Source: Streptomyces sp. CB02959 (GTDB lineage Bacteria; Actinomycetota; Actinomycetes; Streptomycetales; Streptomycetaceae). From it: DNA of 64,000 nt. Positions 17,741-26,512 of the stretch are shown piece after piece. Each line of letters opens with the position of its first letter. Positions within the stretch are counted from its first letter, which is position 1. Position numbers and translations under genes: made by a program. The notes under the pieces were generated by a model. That model was not told where the DNA came from. It did no database searches and saw only the letters and a list, made by a program, of their open reading frames with translations. The stretch spans positions 152,429-216,428 of the forward strand of contig NZ_NNBP01000014.1 of the NCBI RefSeq assembly GCF_002803155.1, given 5' to 3'.

Positions 17741-17900
17741 GGGTGTGGCACTCCGCAAGTCTTCGGGGACGAGACGCTCGCCCCGTCCGGGCATATGGGC
17801 TTACGAGCGTTTCTGACGGTATATCAGGTCTGCTGAGGGGGCCGCCTGCCGCGCCGTGCGGTCGCCGACCCGGGAGCGGCGGGTGGGGGCCGAACCGATC
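17741..17900 (-). promoter_or_regulatory. probable kdp promoter region
   Basis: The region is upstream of the 27-residue ORF and kdpF, behind the terminator of the MFS gene. It includes a relatively AT-rich stretch around 17790-17830 (GCATATGGGCTTACGAGCG, then GACGGTATATCAGG). Any KdpE-type site should lie here. I cannot assign hexamers with certainty. Confidence 0.4.
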
Positions 17901-17928
17901 GGGGCGGGCGGCAGCCGCCGCCCGCCCC
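17901..17928 (-). terminator. strong hairpin after the PLP-enzyme/MFS operon
   Basis: GGGGCGGGCGGC pairs perfectly with GCCGCCCGCCCC across a 4-nt loop. It is 30 bp downstream of the minus-strand MFS stop and should insulate the kdp operon. Confidence 0.65.
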
Positions 17929-17957
17929 TTTCAGCGCACGAAGCGCCGTTGCCGGCC

Positions 17958-19253
17958 TCAGGCCGTCACGGGTCGCCCTTCCGCGACGTCCGCGGCCATC
18001 CGGCCGCTGCGTTGCAGACCGTGCAGCGCCGCGCCGCAGACCAGGCCCAACACCGTGAGGGCGAGCCAGGGGAGGGCCGACAGACCCGCCGCCCGGGCCG
18101 CGTCCAGCGCCGCCCCGGTCAGCAGATTGCCCACGGTGATGCCGATGCCGCACAGGGTGTTGTAGAGGCCGTAGTGCGTGGCGACGAGCCGGTTGCCGGA
18201 CAGCCGGACGATGGTGTCCATCTCGAACGGATAGGTGATCATCGTCCCCAGTGCCAGGAGCAACGCCGCCAGGACGGGGGGCCCGGCGGCCAGTACCCAG
18301 CGCGCGGGCCCCTCGCCCGGTACGGGCACCGCGCTCGCCACCAGCAGCGGCACGAAGGCGGCGGCCATGACCGCCAACCCCAGGGCGAGCGCCTGCCCGG
18401 GAGCGAGCCGGTCCCGGCACCAGGCGGTGACCCGGGTCTGGCCGAAGATCGTGCCCAGACCGGACGCCGCGAAGAGCAGCGCCACCGCCACCGTGCCGAA
18501 CTCCCCGTCGCCGCCCAGGCGTCGGACCTCCAGCGGCAACGACAGGTACACCTGGAACGACAGCACGTACGACCCGATCATGGCGCCGGAGAACCACAGG
18601 AACGGACGGTTGGCCAGCACCCTGCGCCACTGGCGCAGCACGCCCTCGCGGCCCCCGGACGCCGGCTCGCCCGCACCGCCCCGGCGGGCGGGCAGGGACC
18701 GGATCTGCACCACGCTCAACAGCGCGAAGACGCCCGCCGACACCAGGCAGGTCACCTTGAAGTCCACCCCGGTGAGGACCATCCCGACGAGCGGACCGAG
18801 CAGGATGCCGGCCTGGTAGAAGACGTTGAACAGGGCGAACGCCGCCACCCTGCGCTCACCCGCGTCGGCGGCCACATACGCGCGCACGGCGGGATTGAAC
18901 AGCGCACCGGCCAGACCGGTGGCCGCGGACGCCGCGAGCAGCGCCGGCAGCGAGTCCACCAGCCCGAGCGCGGCGAACCCCACGGTGCGCAGCAGGCAGC
19001 CGGCGACGATCAGCGGCTTGTAGCCCAGCCGGTCCGCGAGCGTCCCGCCGAGCAGGAACATCCCCTGCTGACTGAAGTTGCGGACGCCCAGCACCAGTCC
19101 GACCGTCCACCCGGCCAGGCCCAGCGTCCCGGACAGGTGCTGCGCCAGATAGGGCATCAGCATGTAGAAGCCGAGGTTGATGGTGAACTGGTTGAGCAGC
19201 AGCAGCTGCACGCTGCGGTCGTACGAGCGGGCCTGGCGGAACACGTCCCTCAC
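17958..19253 (-). CDS. MFS transporter coupled to a PLP enzyme
   Basis: The 431-residue protein starts at GTG 19253, overlapping the TGA of the PLP-enzyme gene as GTGA. Twelve hydrophobic segments are visible, with the MFS loop motif GGTLADRLGYKPLI after the second helix and GPLVGMVLTG in the fourth-fifth region. The tight coupling to the PLP enzyme suggests that it exports that enzyme's amino-acid-like product, or imports its substrate. Substrate unknown. Confidence 0.85.
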   Translation of the reverse strand: MRDVFRQARSYDRSVQLLLLNQFTINLGFYMLMPYLAQHLSGTLGLAGWTVGLVLGVRNFSQQGMFLLGGTLADRLGYKPLIVAGCLLRTVGFAALGLVDSLPALLAASAATGLAGALFNPAVRAYVAADAGERRVAAFALFNVFYQAGILLGPLVGMVLTGVDFKVTCLVSAGVFALLSVVQIRSLPARRGGAGEPASGGREGVLRQWRRVLANRPFLWFSGAMIGSYVLSFQVYLSLPLEVRRLGGDGEFGTVAVALLFAASGLGTIFGQTRVTAWCRDRLAPGQALALGLAVMAAAFVPLLVASAVPVPGEGPARWVLAAGPPVLAALLLALGTMITYPFEMDTIVRLSGNRLVATHYGLYNTLCGIGITVGNLLTGAALDAARAAGLSALPWLALTVLGLVCGAALHGLQRSGRMAADVAEGRPVTA

Positions 19254-20395
19254 CGGTCCGCACCGCCTTCCGGCGCCGCCGCCGCACCGGCCCGGAGGGC
19301 GAGCGGATCCACGACGGTCGTGCACCGGGTCCAGCGGGTGACCTCCTTCTCGTCCGGCCGGCCGATCAGCTCCGGTCCGGCGGCCGGCGGCGCGTCCAAC
19401 AGGCCGTGCTCCGCGCAGTACCGGTCGTCGTAGATCGTTTCCAGGTACCGCTGGGGGCCGTCGGGGAAGACGGCGGCGATACGGGTGCCGGGGGCGCTGG
19501 TGCGGGCCAGCCAACTCGCGGTGAGCGCGACCGCTCCGACGCTCCACCCGCCGGTGGCGTAGTGCGAGGCGGCCAGCCGCCGGCAGGTCCACACCGCCTC
19601 GGCGGGCGCGACCCAGTGGACCTCGTCGAACCGGTCGTAGGCGACGTTGCGGGGGAAGATGCTCGACCCCAGGCCGCGCATCAGCCGTGGCCGGGCGGGC
19701 TGGCCGAAGATGGTCGAACCGACGGTGTCGACACCGACGACCCGCAAGGCCGGGTAGAGGTTGCGGAGCACCCGGGAGAGGCCCGCGGAGTGTCCGCCCG
19801 TGCCCACGCTGCACACCAGGACGTCGAGGTGGCTGAGTCCGGAGGCGAGTTCCAGCGCGAGCGGGGTGTAGGCGGCGACGTTGTCGGGGTTGTGGTACTG
19901 GTCGGGGCACCAGGCACCCGGGTGCCGCGCGAGCAGGGCGCGCACCCGGTCGCGGCGGGCCTCCTGCCAACCGCCCGTCGGATGGGGCTCGGTGACGAGG
20001 TCGACCTGGGCCCCGTGCGCGGTCAGCAGCCGTGCCATCGACGGCTCCAGACCCGGGTCGGTGACCAGGGTGACGGGATGGCCGTGCACCAGGCCGGCCA
20101 GGGCGAGCCCCAGACCGAGCGTGCCACTGGTCGACTCGATGATCCGGCCACCGGGGCGCAACTCGCCGCGGTCCCGGGCCCGTTCCACCATGTGCAGGGC
20201 CGGGCGGTCCTTGATACCGCCGGGGTTGAAGCCCTCCAACTTGGCCCAGAAGCCGGTGCCGGGCGGGCAGAGCGGTTCGGAGACGTGCAGCAGCGGGGTG
20301 TTGCCGACCAGCCCGGGCAGGGAGGCGCGGGCAAGGGGGGCGTTGTTGCTGAGCAGAGAGGTCATGGCGTCTTCTCGTTCGTCGGAATGCGTCAT
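19250..20395 (-). CDS. PLP-dependent cysteine synthase family enzyme
   Basis: The 381-residue protein is a fold-type II PLP enzyme. It has GNTPLLHV and EGFNPGGIKDRPALHMVERA, where Lys is the PLP Schiff-base residue, then the STSGTLGLGLA substrate/phosphate loop and SVGTGGHSAGLSRVLR. O-acetylserine sulfhydrylases, SbnA-type and cystathionine-beta-synthase-like enzymes share these. The long C-terminal extension after residue 300 and the coupled MFS gene argue against housekeeping cysteine synthesis and for a specialised beta-replacement product. ATG 20365 (MTSLLSNNAPL) is an alternative start. Confidence 0.85.
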   Translation of the reverse strand: MTHSDEREDAMTSLLSNNAPLARASLPGLVGNTPLLHVSEPLCPPGTGFWAKLEGFNPGGIKDRPALHMVERARDRGELRPGGRIIESTSGTLGLGLALAGLVHGHPVTLVTDPGLEPSMARLLTAHGAQVDLVTEPHPTGGWQEARRDRVRALLARHPGAWCPDQYHNPDNVAAYTPLALELASGLSHLDVLVCSVGTGGHSAGLSRVLRNLYPALRVVGVDTVGSTIFGQPARPRLMRGLGSSIFPRNVAYDRFDEVHWVAPAEAVWTCRRLAASHYATGGWSVGAVALTASWLARTSAPGTRIAAVFPDGPQRYLETIYDDRYCAEHGLLDAPPAAGPELIGRPDEKEVTRWTRCTTVVDPLALRAGAAAAPEGGADR

Positions 20396-20497
20396 GGGCT
20401 CATCTCGCGTGCCGGGTCGGCGGGCCGGGCGCGGACGTCCGGCCCGCCGGTCGCGGCAGGCGGCAGCCGCCGGTTCGGGAGGCTGCGGGGGCGGCCT

Positions 20498-20926
20498 CTA
20501 GATCCGCCACCGGCAGCTGACGGAGAGCCGACACCGTCCGCCGGATCCCCCGCAGTCCGGTCCGCGCACGACGCGGCCGGCCGCCGGTACGGCCGCTGCC
20601 GCCACGGGCGCGGACCCGTTCGGGAGTTCCCGGTCCGCCGGGCCCGGACCGGTGCGCTGGCCGGACCGCGCGAGGACCGGAACCGCCGCTGCCGGATGGC
20701 AGGACGGCGCGGAGTGCGACGCGCCGGCAGCGCCCACCCGCGGACCGTCGGGCACCCGACGGTCGAGGACGGAACCGGAGCCGGCGGAGGACGCGAACAG
20801 CAGGGGACCCGGATGGTGTTCCGCGACCGTACGCAGGGGACACACCAGGGTCAGCAGCAACAGGCCGCCGATGACGGCGAACGGCAGCCGGCTCAGGACC
20901 GGACCGCGGAATCGGGGGTGAGGCAC
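20498..20926 (-). CDS. small membrane-anchored hypothetical protein
   Basis: GTG 20926 is preceded by GGAGG at 20931-20935. The 142-residue product has a basic N-terminus (PHPRFRGPVLSRLP), one hydrophobic segment (FAVIGGLLLLTLVCPL) and a low-complexity Gly/Pro/Ala-rich exterior with paired Cys near the end (SGGRCRLSVSCRWRI). No domain is recognised. It is on the same strand as, and just upstream of, the PLP-enzyme/MFS operon. Confidence 0.45.
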   Translation of the reverse strand: MPHPRFRGPVLSRLPFAVIGGLLLLTLVCPLRTVAEHHPGPLLFASSAGSGSVLDRRVPDGPRVGAAGASHSAPSCHPAAAVPVLARSGQRTGPGPADRELPNGSAPVAAAAVPAAGRVVRGPDCGGSGGRCRLSVSCRWRI

Positions 20927-21122
20927 AGTTCCTCCGTGCACGGACAGCCGGCGGCACCACGAGGCGGGGCCGCGAACGGATCGTCGGAGCAGGAGCGCCC
21001 GCGGCGCCGTCCCGAGGGGAAGCGGACACCGGACGGCCGGACAGCCGAACGGGCGCGACGAACCGGGGCATGGCTGACTGCGGCGCAGCCACGCGCCTAC
21101 CGGTTCGAAGGGCGTGCCGGGA

Positions 21123-21983
21123 CTAGATCAGCAGAACTGCCGAGCGCGGTGCGGAACCGTCCGACGGCAGCGCGGAGTGCGGACCGCACCCGTCGAGCGC
21201 CGTCCCGAGCCGCGTGGTGGGCGGAAGGGCACAACGGTCCAGCGGTGCCTGGTCGGGAGCGTGCACGCCGGCCCCCTGGGGCGGCTGCCCGGAGAGGCAT
21301 GCGCCCGTCGGATGACTGTCCGGCTGCTCCTGCCGCCCCTGGCCGCGGTCCACCACCGAAGCGTGCTGCGCCTCCGCGGCGGGGCGCTCCCCGGCGGACG
21401 GCTGTACGTCGCTGCCGGCGAACGAGGACGACAGGTGGCCGACGCCGCTCTCCGCGCTCAGCCCGTGGGTGAGCGCAACGGCGAGGAGCACCGCGAAGAG
21501 GCACCACAGCCCTACCGGGCCCGCCGAGCGGCGGGTCCGCCGCATGCCGAAGGGCGACCGGGCCGTGACCATGCCGTGAGCGTAACCCCCGGCACGACGC
21601 CCCGGTACGGCCCACGACGGCGAGCAGTGACAACCGGCCACACAACGGCCGGTCCGCACCTGCTCGCGGCGGCTCCGGTGCAGTTCACGCAGCAGCCGTC
21701 TGCCGCTGCCCTGCCAGTGCCGCCTCGGAAGCAGGGCCAGCTGTGCCGTCCGGGTCAGGGCTCGGCAGGCGAGGAAGGCGACCTCGACCGGGCCGTCGGC
21801 ACCGGCCAGGTCGTCGAGCAGGTCCGTGAGTTCGGAGCGGTGGGCCGCCAGTTCGGCCGGGATCGTGGCGGCCGGGCCTCCCAGCGCGACGAGTCGCGGT
21901 AGGGGTTCTCCCGCGGCCCGGTCACGACGACCATGTCCGGATCGGCCGATGCCCGTACGGCTCCCGCCCGGTCGGATGCTCAC
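21123..21983 (-). CDS. hypothetical protein with one central membrane helix
   Basis: The open frame from GTG 21983 gives 286 residues. The first 90 residues look like a folded cytoplasmic domain (IPAELAAHRSELTDLLDDL, then VEVAFLACRALTRTAQLALL). A hydrophobic helix (GPVGLWCLFAVLLAVALTHGL) follows at about 155-175, then a His/Gln/Pro-rich exterior. A hairpin-forming stretch (ACCGGCC, ACACAAC loop, GGCCGGT) around 21632-21652 and weak codon signal near 21600-21650 suggest two adjacent genes may have been joined in frame. In that case ATG 21572 starts the second. Function unknown. Confidence 0.4.
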   Translation of the reverse strand: MSIRPGGSRTGIGRSGHGRRDRAAGEPLPRLVALGGPAATIPAELAAHRSELTDLLDDLAGADGPVEVAFLACRALTRTAQLALLPRRHWQGSGRRLLRELHRSRREQVRTGRCVAGCHCSPSWAVPGRRAGGYAHGMVTARSPFGMRRTRRSAGPVGLWCLFAVLLAVALTHGLSAESGVGHLSSSFAGSDVQPSAGERPAAEAQHASVVDRGQGRQEQPDSHPTGACLSGQPPQGAGVHAPDQAPLDRCALPPTTRLGTALDGCGPHSALPSDGSAPRSAVLLI

Positions 21984-22031
21984 GAAGGCCCCGTGCGGGG
22001 TGGCCTACGGCATGCGGCGCGGCGGCGTCCG

Positions 22032-22565
22032 TCACTCCGCAACCGCTCGCCCGGCAGCCGATGCCGCGGCGAGCGTCCAGGCAGCCACGCCCCACAGCGA
22101 GAGCGCGCACATCAGGCCCACCACCAGACGAACCGTCGCATCCGGCCCGCCGGCGCACCACACGGCGCCGCCCGCCGCCCCGGCCGCGACCAACAGGGCC
22201 GCCGGCACGCGCAACCGCGGCTGTGCGAACACCGCCGCCAGCGGCAGGAAATGGAGCCCCACGACCACCGCGACCAGCGGACCCACCAACACCGGCACCC
22301 CGGTGCGCAGACACCCCACGACAACGGCGACGATCAGGAGCCACTGCACGACGTTGACCTGCCGGAACCGCCGCCGGCGGTCCGCGGGGAAGGCGCCCCC
22401 GCCCGTCGCGGGAAGCAGCCGCCGCGCGGCGAGCATCAGCACCACCGGCGCCAGGCAGCCGACCGCGATCGAGATCAGTCGGATGGGACCGTCGAACGCG
22501 CTGGTCCCCAACACCCACCAGCCGAACCCGAAACAGGCAAGGAAACCCACCCCCGATGTGAACAT
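22032..22565 (-). CDS. hypothetical multi-pass membrane protein
   Basis: The 177-residue product starts MFTSGVGFLACFGFGWWVLG and has five or six hydrophobic segments separated by short basic loops (RRLLP, DRRRRFRQ). No catalytic motif is visible and I do not recognise the family. It stands about 100 nt downstream of the HAD-GT20 fusion gene on the same strand and may be in its operon. Confidence 0.6.
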   Translation of the reverse strand: MFTSGVGFLACFGFGWWVLGTSAFDGPIRLISIAVGCLAPVVLMLAARRLLPATGGGAFPADRRRRFRQVNVVQWLLIVAVVVGCLRTGVPVLVGPLVAVVVGLHFLPLAAVFAQPRLRVPAALLVAAGAAGGAVWCAGGPDATVRLVVGLMCALSLWGVAAWTLAAASAAGRAVAE

Positions 22566-22665
22566 GCCGGCACTTTATAGGGGGCTCCGGGCGCTGACCA
22601 GGGACGCGGCGCGACGAGATCCGACGGGGCGGCGCCGTCCCGTGTGCCTGGCGACCGTTGCCGGC

Positions 22666-24810
22666 TCACCCCGTGTCCGCGGGCGACGTACCGCCCGTGC
22701 CGCGGATCTCCGCGATGATGGTGCGGGCCCAGTCGGCGGGGGAGTGGGTACCGAGGAGCGCGGCCAGGGCGGCGGTGTGGGCCGTGCGCCGGCCGGGGCT
22801 CATGGTCAGCGCCCGGTACAGCGTGTCGACCAGGTCCCGGGGCGAGTGGGGGTCGGTCAGCAGCGCCGCGGCGGCGAGTTGTTCGGCGGCGCCGGTGTGG
22901 CGGGACAGCACGAGGACGCCCGGCCGGCCGGTGGCGGACCGGGCGGTGACGTACTCCTTGGCGGCGAGGTTCATACCGTCCGCCACGGAGGTCACCCAGA
23001 ACACATCGGCCGCGAGGTACTGGTCGACCACCTGGGGGAACGGCAACGCCTGCGGACGGTAGTCGACCGGTTCCCAGTCACCGCTGCGCCAGCGGGCGTT
23101 GACGGCGGCCACGGCCGCTTCGAGGGCGGTGCGGGTGGCGTCGTAGGCGTGGATGCCCGGCTCGGGAGGTGGGCACACCAGGCGGAACCGCAGCTGCTTC
23201 CGCAACCCGGGTTCCCGTTCCAGGAGCGCGTCGATGGCGTGGACCTTGTGGACGGGTGCCTTGGCGTAGTCGAGGCGTTCGACGGACAGGACCAACCGGG
23301 GAGGCGCGTCGGCGGTGCGGTGCGCGGTGCGGGCGCGGGCCCGCTCCAGGGCCAGTGCGGAGACGGTCGCGTGGTCGATGCCCAGGGGGTGTACGCCGGT
23401 GCGCGGGGAGTGGTCCGAACCGGCGAGCAGCCGGCGGAAGTTGTCGGCGAAGGCCGCGGTGTGGAAGCCCGCCCAGTCCAGTCGGGCGAGGGAGCCGACC
23501 AGCTGTTCGGCGTCCGGGAGCTGCCGGAAGACCTCCGGCGGTGGGAACGGGGTGTGGTGGAACAGGCCGATGCGCAGGTCCGGGCGCTGTGCTTTGAGGA
23601 TGCCGGGGACGAGCCAGAGGTTGTAGTCGTGCAGCCACACCGTCGCGCCGTGGTCGGCGTGCGCGTCGATGTGACGGGAGAAGGCGGCATTGACCGCTTC
23701 GTAGTCGGACCAGTGGGACGGGGCACGGCGGATGAGGTGGGGCTGGGACATCAGCGCCGGCCACAGCGTTTCCTTGCAGGCGCCGTGGAAGTAGCCGGCC
23801 CACCGCTCGGACGTCACCGGCAGCAGGGCGAGCGGAAGTCCGGTGGCGGGGACGGGGGGTCCGGCGGCGGGTCCGTCCTCGACGAGGGCGGCGGCCCACG
23901 TGGCGTCCAGCCCGCCTGTGTCGTCGCCGAGCACGGAGGTCAGGGTGGGCAGGATCCCGTTCGGGCTGACGGGCCGGCGCCACTGTCCGTGCGACCGGTG
24001 CACCGGCGGGCGGTGGTAACCGATGACGACCGGTGTGGTGCGCCGTACCCAGCCCACCCGCTCCAGGGCGTCCAGGATCGCCGCCGCGCCCTCCGACGGG
24101 GAGCGGTGGACCAGCTCGCTGTCGGGCGCCTGCGCCAGGAGCGCGGGTTCGGCGTTGCCCATGATCACGCCGTGGGCGCCGAGGTGGAAGAGCGAGAGGT
24201 CGTTGAGCGAGTCACCGGCGACCAGCAGTCCGGACGCCGGCCATTGGAGCTTGTCCGCCAGTCGTTGCACGGCCTGGCCCTTGCCGGCGTGCGGCGGCAG
24301 CACGTCGAAGAAGCGGTTGGCGGAGTAGGTCCAGGAGCAGCCCAACCGGGCCACGGCCGCGGTGATCTCGGGGGACAGGCGCTCGGGGGCCAGGAAGAAG
24401 GAGCAGCGGCCGTCCTGCGGCACACCGTCCTGGTGGACGAGTTCGGGGAATCGGCGGAGGGCCGCCCGGACGCGTTCCGCGCCGGGCCAACCGGCGCGCA
24501 GCTCCGCTTCCAGCGCATCGACGTGGGCCATGCCGACGGCGTCGATGACACTGGCGCCGACGTCCGCGATGATCCAGCGCGGGGCGGGGAGCAGCGGATC
24601 GCGGGCGAGGCGGGTCCGGATCGAGGGCAGGCCGCGGCCGGTGGCGAAGACGACGGTGATCTCCGGGTGCCGGTCCAGTGCCCGGCGCAGCCGCTGCCGC
24701 GCGGCCCGGTCGCCGCCGAGCAGCGTGCCGTCCAGGTCGGTCACCAGCACCCGCACGTCCTGCCCGGGTGGTCGGGCCGTCACCGTGTCGTCCCACGCTC
24801 GTTCGGGCAT
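22666..24810 (-). CDS. HAD phosphatase-GT20 fusion, probable glucosylglycerol-phosphate phosphatase/synthase
   Basis: ATG 24810 is preceded by AAGGAG (24815-24820) and gives 714 residues. The N-terminal domain (1-250) is an HAD-IIB phosphatase with TDLDGTLL (Asp25, Asp27) and GDSLNDLSLF. The C-terminal domain (about 270-714) is a GT20 synthase with VWLHDYNLWLVPGIL, GLFHHTPFPPPEVF, SVERLDYAK and SVADGMNLAAKEYV. HHTPFP and the HAD-first order match GgpPS-type glucosylglycerol-phosphate enzymes rather than OtsA. Such enzymes make the compatible solute glucosylglycerol from ADP-glucose and glycerol 3-phosphate. Trehalose-phosphate synthesis is the alternative. Proximity to kdp supports an osmotic role. 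Confidence 0.82.
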   Translation of the reverse strand: MPERAWDDTVTARPPGQDVRVLVTDLDGTLLGGDRAARQRLRRALDRHPEITVVFATGRGLPSIRTRLARDPLLPAPRWIIADVGASVIDAVGMAHVDALEAELRAGWPGAERVRAALRRFPELVHQDGVPQDGRCSFFLAPERLSPEITAAVARLGCSWTYSANRFFDVLPPHAGKGQAVQRLADKLQWPASGLLVAGDSLNDLSLFHLGAHGVIMGNAEPALLAQAPDSELVHRSPSEGAAAILDALERVGWVRRTTPVVIGYHRPPVHRSHGQWRRPVSPNGILPTLTSVLGDDTGGLDATWAAALVEDGPAAGPPVPATGLPLALLPVTSERWAGYFHGACKETLWPALMSQPHLIRRAPSHWSDYEAVNAAFSRHIDAHADHGATVWLHDYNLWLVPGILKAQRPDLRIGLFHHTPFPPPEVFRQLPDAEQLVGSLARLDWAGFHTAAFADNFRRLLAGSDHSPRTGVHPLGIDHATVSALALERARARTAHRTADAPPRLVLSVERLDYAKAPVHKVHAIDALLEREPGLRKQLRFRLVCPPPEPGIHAYDATRTALEAAVAAVNARWRSGDWEPVDYRPQALPFPQVVDQYLAADVFWVTSVADGMNLAAKEYVTARSATGRPGVLVLSRHTGAAEQLAAAALLTDPHSPRDLVDTLYRALTMSPGRRTAHTAALAALLGTHSPADWARTIIAEIRGTGGTSPADTG

Positions 24811-24865
24811 CTCGCTCCTTCGCCGCCGGTGCACTGCAACTGAGTCGTCTGACGTGCCGCCGGCT

Positions 24866-25864
24866 TCAGGCCGGGAGGCGGGTGAGCCAGGTCCGGAGTC
24901 CGGCGGAGTCCGGCGCGGCGCTGGACCCGGGGCCGGTGACCGCGGCCGCGCCGCAGGCCACCCCCGCGGCCAGGCAGGCGTCGAGGGATCCGCCCGCCAG
25001 CCGCTCGTGCAGGAAGCCCACGTTGAAACAGTCACCGGCTCCGGTGGTGTCCACCACGGGCACGGGCGGCGCCGCCCGCTCGGCCCGCCGCCCGCCCGCG
25101 GCGGCGACCGCACCGTCGCCGCCCCGTTTGACGACCGCAACGGGCACCACGTCGGCCAGGGCCTCCAGCGCCGCCACCACGCTGTCCGTCCCGGTGATCC
25201 GCAAGGCTTCGGCTTCGTTGGGCGCGAAGACCTGTACGCGGGAGAGTGCCTTGGCCACCTCGGGCATCCCGAGGTGGCCGGGGTAGTCCTGGCAGTCCAT
25301 GAAGACCTCGGCGCCGTGCCGGGCGGCCACGTCGAGCGCTGCCGACACCTCCGGCCCGAACTGCAGGTACGGCAACATCACCACGGCGGGCCGGTGGGTT
25401 TCGATCAGCTCCGCCAGCGGGCGTACGGCGATCGGGTCCTCGTACGCGACCATCGCCCGGTCCCGGGGGCCGGACAGTGCGACCGTGACGTTCCGCACGG
25501 GCTGTGCATGGTGCCGGAACCCGCGCTCGTCGATGCCTTCGGCGCGCGCCGCGGCCAGCACCTCACGGCTGAAGACATCGGATCCGAAGTCGGCCGCCCA
25601 CACCACCTCGCGGCCCAGCCGTCGCAGGCCCATCGCCAGGGTGAACGCGCCACCGGGCACCATGCCCAGTCCACCGGCCCACACTTCCGAGCCGAACGCG
25701 ACCGGTCCGGCCAACTCCCGGAACACCAGGTCCACCGAGTAGGCGCCGACGACCAGCACCGAAGGCCCAGTTCGGCGCGCGGACGGATCGCTTCGCCTGC
25801 CCTGCGGATCCGTCGGCGGTGTGCCGTGTCGGGGCGCCTGCGGAACGCCCTGCTCGTCAGCCAT
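24866..25864 (-). CDS. PfkB family carbohydrate kinase
   Basis: The 332-residue protein has the ribokinase/PfkB signatures GGLGMVPGGAFTLAMGLRRLG near the N-terminus and DTTGAGDCFNVGFL near the C-terminus, whose Asp is the catalytic base. The first 35 residues are a low-complexity lead-in. The family phosphorylates sugars or nucleosides. It ends 56 nt before the HAD-GT20 fusion gene on the same strand, so it may act on a sugar related to the compatible solute. Substrate cannot be read from sequence. Confidence 0.85.
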   Translation of the reverse strand: MADEQGVPQAPRHGTPPTDPQGRRSDPSARRTGPSVLVVGAYSVDLVFRELAGPVAFGSEVWAGGLGMVPGGAFTLAMGLRRLGREVVWAADFGSDVFSREVLAAARAEGIDERGFRHHAQPVRNVTVALSGPRDRAMVAYEDPIAVRPLAELIETHRPAVVMLPYLQFGPEVSAALDVAARHGAEVFMDCQDYPGHLGMPEVAKALSRVQVFAPNEAEALRITGTDSVVAALEALADVVPVAVVKRGGDGAVAAAGGRRAERAAPPVPVVDTTGAGDCFNVGFLHERLAGGSLDACLAAGVACGAAAVTGPGSSAAPDSAGLRTWLTRLPA

Positions 25865-26129
25865 GCGGGGAACTGTAAGGGGACGTCCGGTGCGGGAGTT
25901 CGCCAACGCAACGGCATGGCCGAAAGTCGTCGGTGGCGGCGCGGTTCCGGGTGTTCCGGGGGCGGGCACTCGAACAGATGATCTTGCCTGACGGTCCCCG
26001 CGCTGGGAGGAACGCGACCCTCACCGCCGAACAGTCGGGTCCGGTGTGGCGCCCCAACTTCCCCGGCGCCGTATGGAGTTCGGCGGCCATGTGGCACGGT
26101 AGGACCGGCGCGGCACGGGAGGGAGCACA

Positions 26130-26450
26130 GTGACAGGCAAGAAGGTGTGGGCGATAGGTGCGGCATCGTTCCTGCTCGGCGCCGGCGCGGCATTCGCGGT
26201 GACGACCGCGGTGGATGACGGTGCGAAGGTGACGGTCCAACCGGAGTCCGCGGCGACCTCGGACATCCCGCAGACCCGCGAAGGGCTCGTCACCGCGTGG
26301 ACGGCCGAGCTGAAGAAGGCGGGCAAGACCAAGCCCGGCGGCTGGGAGATGCTGATGACGGAGGAGATCCGCGGCCGGTACATGTCCCAGGTGTACGCCA
26401 ACGCGCCGGACGCGAAGGACATCGACCCGGGCATGGTCAAGCGGGACTGA
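26130..26450 (+). CDS. small membrane-anchored or secreted protein
   Basis: GTG 26130 is preceded by GGGAGGGA (26117-26124). The 106-residue product has one N-terminal hydrophobic helix (VWAIGAASFLLGAGAAFAVT), which could be a signal anchor, and a charged exterior with KKAGKTKPGGWEMLMTEEI. No family is recognised. Downstream is a perfect 36-bp palindrome that likely ends transcription. Confidence 0.6.
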   Translation: MTGKKVWAIGAASFLLGAGAAFAVTTAVDDGAKVTVQPESAATSDIPQTREGLVTAWTAELKKAGKTKPGGWEMLMTEEIRGRYMSQVYANAPDAKDIDPGMVKRD

Positions 26451-26463
26451 CCGGCCCGAAGGG

Positions 26464-26499
26464 GAGGGGCTCCGCGGCCGGCCGGCCGCGGAGCCCCTC
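26464..26499. terminator. perfect 36-bp palindrome, bidirectional terminator
   Basis: GAGGGGCTCCGCGGCCGG (26464-26481) is followed directly by its exact reverse complement (26482-26499). It lies between the plus-strand small gene and the 3' end of the minus-strand protease remnant at 26513. It is long enough to stop both. Confidence 0.75.
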
Positions 26500-26512
26500 G
26501 CGTGTGCGGTGC

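Noticed and set aside
17741..17957. Possible c-di-AMP or other riboswitch before the kdp operon
   Set aside because: The leader is too short and shows no conserved riboswitch stems apart from the terminator hairpin of the MFS gene.
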